DNA of 64,000 nucleotides from contig CBDFMN010000003.1 of NCBI GenBank assembly GCA_965249685.1, positions 3,312,325 to 3,376,324 of the forward strand, given 5' to 3'. The translations under genes were made by a program, and so were the position numbers. The notes under the pieces are model-generated. The model did not search any database, was not told where the DNA came from, and worked only from the letters and a program-made list of their open reading frames with translations. Source of the DNA: RH-AL1 sp965249685 (GTDB taxonomy: Bacteria > Pseudomonadota > Alphaproteobacteria > Rhizobiales > Beijerinckiaceae). Shown here one piece after another: positions 35,084 to 41,617 of this stretch; positions within the stretch are counted from its first letter, which is position 1, and each line of letters starts with the position of its first letter.

Positions 35084-35808
35084 GGGCGCCGCCCGCGTCC
35101 GGGCAGGAGGACGATGGCGAAGTAGGGGGCCACGCCCTCGCGCTTCTCGCGCAGCGGCAGCACGCGTTCGCCTTCCATCGTGCCGCGCTCGACGTAGACC
35201 GCCTCGTCGAGCAGCCCCGCCGCCTCGACCGCCGCGCGGACCTTGGGGAAGTTCGTGCCGATCTTCATGATGACGGCGGCATCGGTGGCGGTGAGCTTTG
35301 CTTGAAGGGCCTCGGCGGAGAGCGTGCCGGGCAGCACGGTCAGGACGTCGTCCCCCCAGGTGATAGGCAGGCCGGCGGCGCTCCAGCAGCCCGACATACC
35401 GCTGATGCCGGGCACGATCGTCACGGGCGCCCGCCCGCGCAGGCGGACGTAGAGGTGCATGAACGAGCCGTAGAAGAGGGGGTCTCCCTCGCACAGCAGG
35501 GCGACGTCGCGGCCGGCCTCGAGATGCGCCGCGATCCCCGCCGCGGCCTCGGCGTAGAACGGGGCGAGGCACGCGGCATAGGCGGGTTGGCCGACCGGAA
35601 CCTCCGTCGTGACGGGGTAGGCGAGCGGCATCTCCTCGCAGAGGGCGGGCATGAACCCGTTGGCGATGGTGCGGGCATGGCCGCGCTGGCCGCGTTTGTG
35701 GAAATAGGCGACGACCGGGGCCGCCTGCAGGCAACGGACGGCCTTCAACGTCACCAACTCGGGATCGCCCGGCCCCAGCCCGATCCCGTAGAGGCGGCCG
35801 GCGCTCAC
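35080..35808 (-). CDS. cobI: precorrin-2 C(20)-methyltransferase
   Basis: A 242-residue SAM-dependent tetrapyrrole methylase that converts precorrin-2 to precorrin-3A in aerobic cobalamin synthesis. It has the N-terminal GIGLGPGDPELVT loop, LLCEGDPLFYGSFMHL in the SAM pocket and IVPGISGMSG, all CobI/CbiL-like. The start is a GTG at 35808-35806 that overlaps the TGA of cobH as GTGA; the Rossmann-like strand begins four residues later. The stop overlaps the EamA start (ATGA). It is controlled by the cobalamin riboswitch at 36945-37140 if the run is one transcript, as spacing suggests. Confidence 0.88.
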   Translation of the reverse strand: MSAGRLYGIGLGPGDPELVTLKAVRCLQAAPVVAYFHKRGQRGHARTIANGFMPALCEEMPLAYPVTTEVPVGQPAYAACLAPFYAEAAAGIAAHLEAGRDVALLCEGDPLFYGSFMHLYVRLRGRAPVTIVPGISGMSGCWSAAGLPITWGDDVLTVLPGTLSAEALQAKLTATDAAVIMKIGTNFPKVRAAVEAAGLLDEAVYVERGTMEGERVLPLREKREGVAPYFAIVLLPGRGRRP

Positions 35809-36431
35809 TCGGCGGCGCTCGCCAGCGCGTTGACGGCGGCCGCAGCCATGGCGCTGCCGCCGCGCCGCCCGCGCACGACGATCGACGCCAAGTCCGCACG
35901 GGCGACGAGCGCCTCCTTGGACTCGACGGCGCCAACGAAGCCGACCGGGATGCCGACGACCAGCGCCGGGCGCGGCGCCCCTGCGTCGATCATTTCGAAG
36001 AGGCGGAACAGCGCGGTCGGCGCGTTGCCGATCACCACGACCGCACCGGCGAGGTGCGGGAGCCAAAGTTCCATCGCGGCGGCGGTGCGCGTCGTTTCGA
36101 GGCGGGCGGCGAGCGCCGGCACGGCAGGGTCGCGCAAGGTGCAAACCACGCGATTGTCGCGCGGCAGGCGCGTGCGGGTGATCCCGTCCGCCACCATCGT
36201 CGCGTCGCAGAGGATCGCCGCGCCGTCCGCCAGCGCCGCGATCCCCGCCTCCGCCGCGCCGACGGAGAGATGGATGTCGTCGGCCACCTCGACCATGCCG
36301 CAGGCGTGGACGATGCGCACCGCGACCCGCTCCTCCGCGGCCGTGAACCGGGCGAGCGCCGCCTCCGCGCGGATGATGGCGAAGGAGCGGCGGTAGATCT
36401 CGGTACCGTCGCGGATGTAGCTGGCCGTCAC
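35805..36431 (-). CDS. cobH: precorrin-8X methylmutase
   Basis: A 208-residue enzyme that moves a methyl group from C11 to C12 in precorrin-8X, giving hydrogenobyrinate. The catalytic histidine is His42 in RIVHACGMVEVADDIHLS. Other landmarks are CDATMVADGITRTRLP and GIPVGFVGAVESKEAL near the C-terminus. The start is a GTG at 36431-36429 overlapping the TGA of the DUF1636 gene (GTGA). It lies between DUF1636 and cobI in a chain of four-base overlaps. Family assignment is secure from length and motifs. Confidence 0.9.
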   Translation of the reverse strand: MTASYIRDGTEIYRRSFAIIRAEAALARFTAAEERVAVRIVHACGMVEVADDIHLSVGAAEAGIAALADGAAILCDATMVADGITRTRLPRDNRVVCTLRDPAVPALAARLETTRTAAAMELWLPHLAGAVVVIGNAPTALFRLFEMIDAGAPRPALVVGIPVGFVGAVESKEALVARADLASIVVRGRRGGSAMAAAAVNALASAAE

Positions 36432-36844
36432 GGCGACTTGTCCGCCGCCATCGCCGGCACGCGGGCGACGGCGCCCTTCTTCAGCGCGTCGGGACGAAGT
36501 TTCCACGGGATCAGGCCGTCCGGCGCGGCGGCATAGAGGCGGGCGCCCAGCAGCACCGTGTCCGCAGCGGCCTCGGCCGGCAGATCGCCAAAGACGTAGG
36601 TCCACTTGCCGGGCGCCGTGAAGCCGACGGCGCAGCTCCGCTTGCAGACGCTGAGACATTCCACCGGGACGACGGTGATGGCGGGATCGAGGGGCACGGC
36701 GCAGACGGCGGCATGGAGCCGGGCGCCCGCGCAAGGTGTCGCCTGGCCCACCACGTGATCGGCGTCGCGGCATGTGGTGCATACGTAAAGGATCATGGGT
36801 GCCGTCGTGGCGGCGTCCCGCTGGTCGAGGATCTCATGCGTCAC
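36428..36844 (-). CDS. DUF1636 family putative metal-binding protein
   Basis: A 138-residue protein of the DUF1636 family, often found in cobalamin clusters of alphaproteobacteria. Cysteines are arranged as LYVCTTCRD near residue 30 and ECLSVCKRSCAVGF near residue 85, suggesting an Fe-S cluster or metal site in a thioredoxin-like ferredoxin fold. The GTG at 36844-36842 has GGGAG six bases upstream; an ATG at 36796 is the alternative. It is the first gene behind the cobalamin riboswitch. Its place before cobH is where cobG, the Fe-S enzyme precorrin-3B synthase, sits in many relatives. Whether it assists that step is speculation. Confidence 0.8.
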   Translation of the reverse strand: MTHEILDQRDAATTAPMILYVCTTCRDADHVVGQATPCAGARLHAAVCAVPLDPAITVVPVECLSVCKRSCAVGFTAPGKWTYVFGDLPAEAAADTVLLGARLYAAAPDGLIPWKLRPDALKKGAVARVPAMAADKSP

Positions 36845-36944
36845 GTTTGGCTCCCGCGCATCGGCGCAGGGGTGAGGGAGCGCGCGCCGCAAACACGGCT
36901 GCCGAGGGCTTCCGGACACCCCGCCGGAAGCACGCGCAAGGGTG

Positions 36945-37140
36945 ACGGCAGGTCTCCTGGCTCGTGGATCAACGCCGGGGCGCCGCCTTCCCAGGCCGTT
37001 CGGCGATGCCGAAGCGACCCAGTGGCGGATTGGCGCCCGAGCTCCTCACTGACAGTTGCGGGGGCAGCTGTGGCTCGCGGCCCGCCTGAGCGAGCCCCAC
37101 ATTCCCTTTTGACCCGTCGTGAAACGGGACCGTCGAAGTG
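36945..37140 (-). promoter_or_regulatory. cobalamin (B12) riboswitch
   Basis: Read on the minus strand, this leader has the conserved parts of a cobalamin riboswitch in order: GGGTCAAAAGGGAA at the 5' side (about 37110-37125), the B12-box-like core GCTGCCCCCGCAACTGT (about 37050-37070), CCACTGGG (about 37018-37025), the GGGAAGGCGGC arm and the closing GAGCCAGGAGACCTGCC (36947-36963). It lies about 100 bases before the DUF1636-cobH-cobI genes. High adenosylcobalamin should lower their expression. The exact ends are approximate. Confidence 0.92.
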
Positions 37141-37293
37141 CGTTTGGTGTAGGGCTCGGGCCGCGCCGGTGTCAATGCGCTTGCCCTTCGTCCCGCACCG
37201 GCCCACAAGGCGGCGTTCCGCGCGAGGCGCCCGCCCATTCCCTTAGAAACCGACCTCTCGCCCGCGGGGCCCTTCGCCAGCCACGGCGGCGCG

Positions 37294-38247
37294 TTGGACG
37301 CGGCCCGACGTCTCTATGCGGAGGCGGCGCTGCCGTGGATCGACCTGTCCACCGGCATCAATCCGCGCCCCTATCCGCTTGGCACCATCCCCGCCGCGGC
37401 GTGGGCGGTCCTGCCCGAAGCCGAGCCTCTCGCCGCGCTGGAGGCGTTGGCCGCCGCGCATTACGGCTGCTCGGCCGGCGCGGAGGTCGTCGCCGCTCCG
37501 GGCACGCAGGCGATCATCCAGCACTTGCCCGGCCTCCTGCCAGGCCGCGACGTCCGCGTGCTCGGGCCGACTTACGGCGAGTTCGCGCGGGTCTATGCGG
37601 CTGCGGCGCAGCCTGTCGCCGCCTTGAGGGATTTGGCCGGGGCCGATGTGGCGGTGGTCGTCAACCCCAACAATCCCGATGGCCGTCTGCTTGAGCCGGC
37701 GGCGCTCGTCGCCCTGGCGGCGCAGGTGGGGGCATTGGTCGTCGACGAAGCCTTCGCCGACACCCTCGGGGCCGGTCAGAGTGTGGTGCCGCACGCGACG
37801 GGCTCGCGGATGATCGTGCTGCGCTCTTTCGGGAAGTTCTATGGGCTCGCCGGGCTGCGTCTCGGGTTCGCCGTGGCGGCCCCGGAGGCGGCCGCGCGCC
37901 TGCGCGCGCGTCTCGGCCCCTGGGCGGTGAGCGGCCCGGCCCTGCTGGTCGGGGCGCGCGCCCTGGCCGACGAAACCTGGCAGGCGGCGACCCGAAGCCG
38001 GCTGGCGCACGACGCGGGCTGCCTCGACGCGACGCTCACCCGCGCGGGGCTGGCGCTGGTCGGCGGCACGTCGCTCTTCCGTCTGGCCCGCCACGCCCGC
38101 GCGCCTTCCCTCTTCCACCATCTCGCCCGCGCCGGCATCCTCACGCGGCCCTTCGCGAACGAAGCGACCTGGCTGCGGTTCGGCCTGCCAGGGTCGGCGG
38201 CGGCGTCGGCGCGTCTTGAAGCGGCCTTGGCAGCCTATGCCCGCTAG
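37294..38247 (+). CDS. cobC: threonine-phosphate decarboxylase-like aminotransferase (cobalamin side chain)
   Basis: A PLP enzyme of aminotransferase class I that makes the aminopropanol-phosphate linker of cobalamin (CobC in Pseudomonas denitrificans, CobD in Salmonella). Landmarks: WIDLSTGINPRPYP at the N-terminus, APGTQAIIQHLP, VVNPNNPDGR, VDEAFAD, and the PLP lysine in LRSFGKFYGLAGLRLGF. The only canonical start in frame is the TTG at 37294, giving 317 residues. However, the in-frame codons just before it read ASHGGA, matching the conserved HGG of the family, and the frame is open back to 37153 with no ATG, GTG or TTG. The true start may be a rare codon such as ATT at 37237. It is divergent from the riboswitch operon. 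Confidence 0.82.
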   Translation: MDAARRLYAEAALPWIDLSTGINPRPYPLGTIPAAAWAVLPEAEPLAALEALAAAHYGCSAGAEVVAAPGTQAIIQHLPGLLPGRDVRVLGPTYGEFARVYAAAAQPVAALRDLAGADVAVVVNPNNPDGRLLEPAALVALAAQVGALVVDEAFADTLGAGQSVVPHATGSRMIVLRSFGKFYGLAGLRLGFAVAAPEAAARLRARLGPWAVSGPALLVGARALADETWQAATRSRLAHDAGCLDATLTRAGLALVGGTSLFRLARHARAPSLFHHLARAGILTRPFANEATWLRFGLPGSAAASARLEAALAAYAR

Positions 38248-38295
38248 AGGATCGGCGAGACCGCGCCCGCGTCCCGGACGGCCCACGCCATCAAG

Positions 38296-38309
38296 GCCAA
38301 ATCTTTGGC
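38296..38309. promoter_or_regulatory. palindrome upstream of the sigma-54 promoter
   Basis: GCCAAATCTTTGGC has perfect six-base arms and a two-base centre. It ends 21 bases before the -24 element of the Nit1C promoter. It could bind an activator or a repressor; the close distance is short for a typical enhancer-binding protein, which usually acts from 80-150 bases away. Confidence 0.5.
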
Positions 38310-38330
38310 GGCCGCGACGCTCCTCCTGTT

Positions 38331-38345
38331 TGGCACAGCCATTGC
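38331..38345 (+). promoter_or_regulatory. sigma-54 (RpoN) promoter of the Nit1C cluster
   Basis: TGGCACAGCCATTGC matches the -24/-12 consensus TGGCAC-N5-TTGC at every conserved position, with the required ten bases between GG and GC. It lies 71 bases before the first ATG at 38417, leaving a leader of about 60 bases. Sigma-54 control fits a nitrogen-starvation gene cluster and implies an enhancer-binding activator such as NtrC or a dedicated one; none is encoded in the window. Confidence 0.8.
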
Positions 38346-38416
38346 GTCGACTCGCGCTCTGCGGCGGTCGCTTGGACGCAAGGCCCCGATCTGATTTCTA
38401 TACTGGAGAACGCACG

Positions 38417-38899
38417 ATGCCCACCGTTACAAGGCCGGCCAATCAAAAGGGCGACTTCCTGGTCGACTACGAGCAGAAGGTCTTCGAGGACGTAAAGGCG
38501 CAACCCGGCGAGAAGGCGCTGGTGACCTTCCACACGGTGGCATTCGAGGGGTCGATCGGCCTCGTCAACCTGCTGCAGGCGACGCGCATCCTCCGCAAAG
38601 GCTTCGAAACCAGCATTCTCCTCTATGGTCCCGGCGTGACGCTCGGCCTGCAGCGCGGCTTTCCCACGCTCGGCGACGAGGCCTTCCCCGGCCATCAGGC
38701 GATGAACAAGCAGGTCGAGAAGTTCATGTCCGAAGGCGGCAAGGTTTTCGCCTGCCGCTTCGCGCTACAGGCTCTCTACGGCCATGGCGAAGGCTCGCTG
38801 ATCCCCGGCATCACACCCATCAGCCCGCTCGACGTGCTCGACCTCATCCTGATCCACCGCCGCGAGAACTCCTTCATGCTGCATACCTGGACGCTCTAA
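38417..38899 (+). CDS. MSMEG_0572/Sll0783 family nitrogen-starvation response protein
   Basis: A 160-residue soluble protein and first gene of the Nit1C cluster. It matches the Sll0783/MSMEG_0572 family, seen almost only in this cluster; segments such as GEKALVTFHTVAFEGSIG, RGFPTLGDEAFPGH and SLIPGITPISPLDVLDL are typical. The fold may be DsrE-like, but the biochemical role is unknown. In Synechocystis the sll0783 gene responds to nitrogen starvation and affects polyhydroxybutyrate formation. A ribosome site ACTGGAGAA precedes the ATG. A sigma-54 promoter lies upstream and a strong hairpin follows the stop, so this gene may be made in excess over the rest. Confidence 0.88.
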   Translation: MPTVTRPANQKGDFLVDYEQKVFEDVKAQPGEKALVTFHTVAFEGSIGLVNLLQATRILRKGFETSILLYGPGVTLGLQRGFPTLGDEAFPGHQAMNKQVEKFMSEGGKVFACRFALQALYGHGEGSLIPGITPISPLDVLDLILIHRRENSFMLHTWTL

Positions 38900-38913
38900 G
38901 CGCACAGCCGGGC

Positions 38914-38939
38914 GCTCGCGGCTTCCCGAAGCCGCGAGC
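38914..38939 (+). terminator. strong hairpin after the first Nit1C gene (attenuator or partial terminator)
   Basis: GCTCGCGGCTTC (38914-38925) and GAAGCCGCGAGC (38928-38939) are exact reverse complements, allowing a stem of at least nine GC-rich pairs. The stem is followed by CTTTCCC, a short T-run. It lies between the first and second genes of the cluster, 22 bases before the nitrilase start codon. It may terminate part of transcription or protect the upstream mRNA. Confidence 0.65.
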
Positions 38940-38960
38940 CTTTCCCATGGAGTCGAGACG

Positions 38961-40031
38961 TTGGGCGATACACTAATCATTCGCGCCGCGGCGGCGCAGA
39001 TCGCGCCGGTGCTGGATCGTCCGGGCGGCACGCTCGACAAGGTGCTGCAGGCGATCGGCGAGGCGGCCGGACGCGGCGTGCGCTTCCTGGTCTTTCCCGA
39101 GACGTGCGTGCCCTATTACCCCTATTTCTCCTTCGTCGAGCCACCCGTGGCGCAGGGGCCCGCCCACCTGCGCCTCTATGCGGAGGCGCCGAGCGTACCC
39201 GGCCCGCTGACGGAAGCCGTCGGCGCCGCGGCGCGTCGTCACGCGATGGTCGTCGTGCTGGGCGTCAACGAGCGCGACGGCGGCTCGCTCTATAACGCGC
39301 AGCTCGTCTTCGACGCTGACGGGGCGATCGTGCTCAAGCGCCGCAAGATCACGCCGACCTACCATGAGCGGATGATCTGGGGGCAGGGTGACGGCGCGGG
39401 GCTGAAGGTGGTCGACACTGCCGTCGGCCGGGTGGGCGCGCTCGCCTGTTGGGAGCACTACAATCCGCTCGCCCGCTACGCGTTGATGGCGCAGGGCGAG
39501 GAGATCCACGCCGCTCAATTCCCCGGCTCGCTCGTCGGCCAGATCTTCGCCGACCAGATGGAGGTGACGATCCGCCACCATGCGCTTGAGGCCGGCTGCT
39601 TCGTCGTCAACGCGACGGGCTGGCTGAGCGACGAACAGATCGCGGCCATAGCGCCCGACCCGGCGATGCAGAAAGGCCTGCGCGGCGGCAATTGCACCGC
39701 GATCGTCACTCCCGAAGGCCGCCACGCCGTGCCGCCGATGACGTCCGGCGAGGGTCTCCTCGTCGCCGACCTCGATATGGCGCTCATCGTCAAACGCAAG
39801 CGGATGATGGACTCGGTCGGCCACTATGCTCGGCCGGAGCTGCTGCAGCTTCACCTCGACGCGCGGCCGACGAGCCCGATGACGCGGCACGGCGCAGAGA
39901 CTATCCCCGACAAACTCTTGGCCGCCACGCCGGCCGATGCCCCAGCCAAGAAGAGCGAGCGCCATGACTACGCCCCTCACGACGGAACAGCTGATCAACG
40001 AGTTGCAGTCCTACGGGGTGCGGCTGGCTGA
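38961..40031 (+). CDS. Nit1C nitrilase (Sll0784/Nit1 family)
   Basis: A 356-residue carbon-nitrogen hydrolase of the aliphatic nitrilase type (Nit6803/Sll0784), hydrolysing nitriles to acid and ammonia. The catalytic triad is visible: Glu47 in FPETCVPYYPYFSF, Lys129 in KRRKITPTYHER and Cys163 in LACWEHYNPL. The start is a TTG at 38961 with GGAG eight bases before it; no ATG is in frame nearby. The C-terminus runs 68 bases into the radical SAM gene, a longer overlap than elsewhere in the cluster, and the last 20 or so residues are not family-like. The natural substrate is unknown. The cluster is linked to cyanide and nitrile assimilation in pseudomonads. Confidence 0.9.
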   Translation: MGDTLIIRAAAAQIAPVLDRPGGTLDKVLQAIGEAAGRGVRFLVFPETCVPYYPYFSFVEPPVAQGPAHLRLYAEAPSVPGPLTEAVGAAARRHAMVVVLGVNERDGGSLYNAQLVFDADGAIVLKRRKITPTYHERMIWGQGDGAGLKVVDTAVGRVGALACWEHYNPLARYALMAQGEEIHAAQFPGSLVGQIFADQMEVTIRHHALEAGCFVVNATGWLSDEQIAAIAPDPAMQKGLRGGNCTAIVTPEGRHAVPPMTSGEGLLVADLDMALIVKRKRMMDSVGHYARPELLQLHLDARPTSPMTRHGAETIPDKLLAATPADAPAKKSERHDYAPHDGTADQRVAVLRGAAG

Positions 40032-41067
40032 CGGCAAGCTCGGCGCGTCGAGCCGGCGGGGCGGGGCAGGGCCGTCCGACCACAAGGCGGTGACGATCGC
40101 CGGCCGCACCGTGATGGTGCCGATCCACACGGCGGCGGCGTTCGACTCGCCCTATCGCACGCGGGCGCCCGACGCCGATGGCTCCAGCCTCGTCGAGCGC
40201 GACGGCATCGCGGTCGGCCGCCTCTCCTTCCCCGGTCAGCCGCGCTTCTACGCGATGCAGACGTTCGACGGCATTCCCTACTCCAAGATCGCCGTGCTGC
40301 ACGGCAAGGACGTGCTCGCCACCACCGTGCTGCAGACCTGCATCCGCTATCAAAGCCGCGCCAGAACCTGCCAGTTCTGCGCCATCGGCCAGTCGCTCGC
40401 CGCCGGCCGCACGATCGCGCACAAGACCCCGGAGCAGTTGGCGGAAGTGGCCCGCGCCGCCGTGCTGCTCGACGGCGTCAAGCACATGGTGATGACGACG
40501 GGGACGCCCAACGCGACCGACCGCGGGGCGGCGGTCCTGTGCGAGAGCGCCTTCGCCGTCAAGGCCTCCGTCGACCTGCCGATTCAGGCGCAGTGCGAGC
40601 CGCCCGACGACGACCGCTGGTTCGCGCGGATGAAGGCGTCGGGCGTCGACACGCTCGGGATGCACATCGAGGCGGTGACGCCGGCGGTGCGCCAGCGCAT
40701 CATGCCGGGCAAGGCCGGCGTGCCGTTGGAGCGCTACATGGCGGCCTTCGAGGCGGCGGTGCCGGTGTTCGGCTGGGGGCAGGTCTCGACCTATATCCTG
40801 GCCGGGCTCGGCGACACGCGCGACGCCATTCTGGCGATGTGCGCCGAACTGGTCGCACGCGGCGTCTACCCGTTCGTCGTGCCGTTCGTGCCGATCTCCG
40901 GCACGCCGCTGGAGGACCATCCGACTCCCACTCCCGGCTTCATGCACGAGGTGCTCTATCCGCTCTCGCGAATGCTCAAGGCCGCGGGCATGCGCGCAGG
41001 AACGGCCAAGGCCGGCTGCGGCAAGTGCGGCGCCTGCTCGGCGCTTTCGGCCTACGAGGAAGCGTAA
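39964..41067 (+). CDS. MSMEG_0568/Sll0785 family radical SAM protein (Nit1C)
   Basis: A 367-residue radical SAM enzyme found in Nit1C clusters. The Fe-S site is unusual: Cys126, Cys136 and Cys139 give C-x9-C-x2-C instead of C-x3-C-x2-C. The C-terminus has a second cysteine set, GCGKCGACS (Cys352, 355, 358), perhaps an auxiliary cluster. The RRGGAGPSDHKAVTI segment near residues 31-45 is a family hallmark. The start at 39964 is in the nitrilase 3' end but fits the family N-terminus (ELQSYGVRL). The reaction is not established. Its pairing with a nitrilase and an acetyltransferase suggests it makes or modifies a small nitrogen compound. Confidence 0.88.
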   Translation: MTTPLTTEQLINELQSYGVRLADGKLGASSRRGGAGPSDHKAVTIAGRTVMVPIHTAAAFDSPYRTRAPDADGSSLVERDGIAVGRLSFPGQPRFYAMQTFDGIPYSKIAVLHGKDVLATTVLQTCIRYQSRARTCQFCAIGQSLAAGRTIAHKTPEQLAEVARAAVLLDGVKHMVMTTGTPNATDRGAAVLCESAFAVKASVDLPIQAQCEPPDDDRWFARMKASGVDTLGMHIEAVTPAVRQRIMPGKAGVPLERYMAAFEAAVPVFGWGQVSTYILAGLGDTRDAILAMCAELVARGVYPFVVPFVPISGTPLEDHPTPTPGFMHEVLYPLSRMLKAAGMRAGTAKAGCGKCGACSALSAYEEA

Positions 41068-41071
41068 GCCG

Positions 41072-41617
41072 ATGCTGGCCGATGCCTTCAGCCCCTTTTC
41101 GGCCTGCCATTTCCGGCTGAAGCACGCGCGCGAGCCGTGGGAGCGCGATGGCGCCGTCGCGCTGCGCCGTCGCGTGTTCTGCGAGGAGCAAAGGATCTTC
41201 GCCGGCAGCGACCGCGACGCGCTGGACGATGCGGCGATCCATCTCGTCGCCCTGTCGAGCATGGCCGTGCTCGCCGACGAGGTCGTCGGCACCGTGCGCA
41301 TCGTCGAAGCCGGGCCCGGCCTATGGACCGGTTCGCGGCTGGCGGTCGATCCGCGCTACCGCGGCGTCGGCGTCCTCGGCGCGTCGCTGATCCGCCTGGC
41401 TGTGTCGAGCGCGACGACGCTCGGCTGCGTCCGGTTCACCGCTTACGTGCAGGCGCAGAACGAGCTCCTGTTCCGCCGGTTGGGTTGGCAGAGGATCGAG
41501 GCGGTCGAACGGCTCGGCCGGCCGCACGTCTTCATGCAGGCGGACCTCGCCGCCTATCCGCCGCTGGCCGACGCACCCGAAGGGTTCCACGCCCTGGCCC
41601 GCAAGGCAGCGGCATGA
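41072..41617 (+). CDS. MSMEG_0567/Sll0786 family GNAT acetyltransferase (Nit1C)
   Basis: A 181-residue GNAT-fold protein. The segment ALRRRVFCEEQRIF near residue 30, the LAVDPRYRGVGVLGASLIRLA acetyl-CoA-binding region (about 90-110) and AYVQAQNELLFRRLGW are as in the Sll0786 group. It would transfer an acetyl or acyl group from CoA to an amine. The substrate is unknown, presumably a pathway intermediate. It follows the radical SAM gene by four bases and overlaps the AIR synthase-like gene by four (ATGA). Confidence 0.87.
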   Translation: MLADAFSPFSACHFRLKHAREPWERDGAVALRRRVFCEEQRIFAGSDRDALDDAAIHLVALSSMAVLADEVVGTVRIVEAGPGLWTGSRLAVDPRYRGVGVLGASLIRLAVSSATTLGCVRFTAYVQAQNELLFRRLGWQRIEAVERLGRPHVFMQADLAAYPPLADAPEGFHALARKAAA

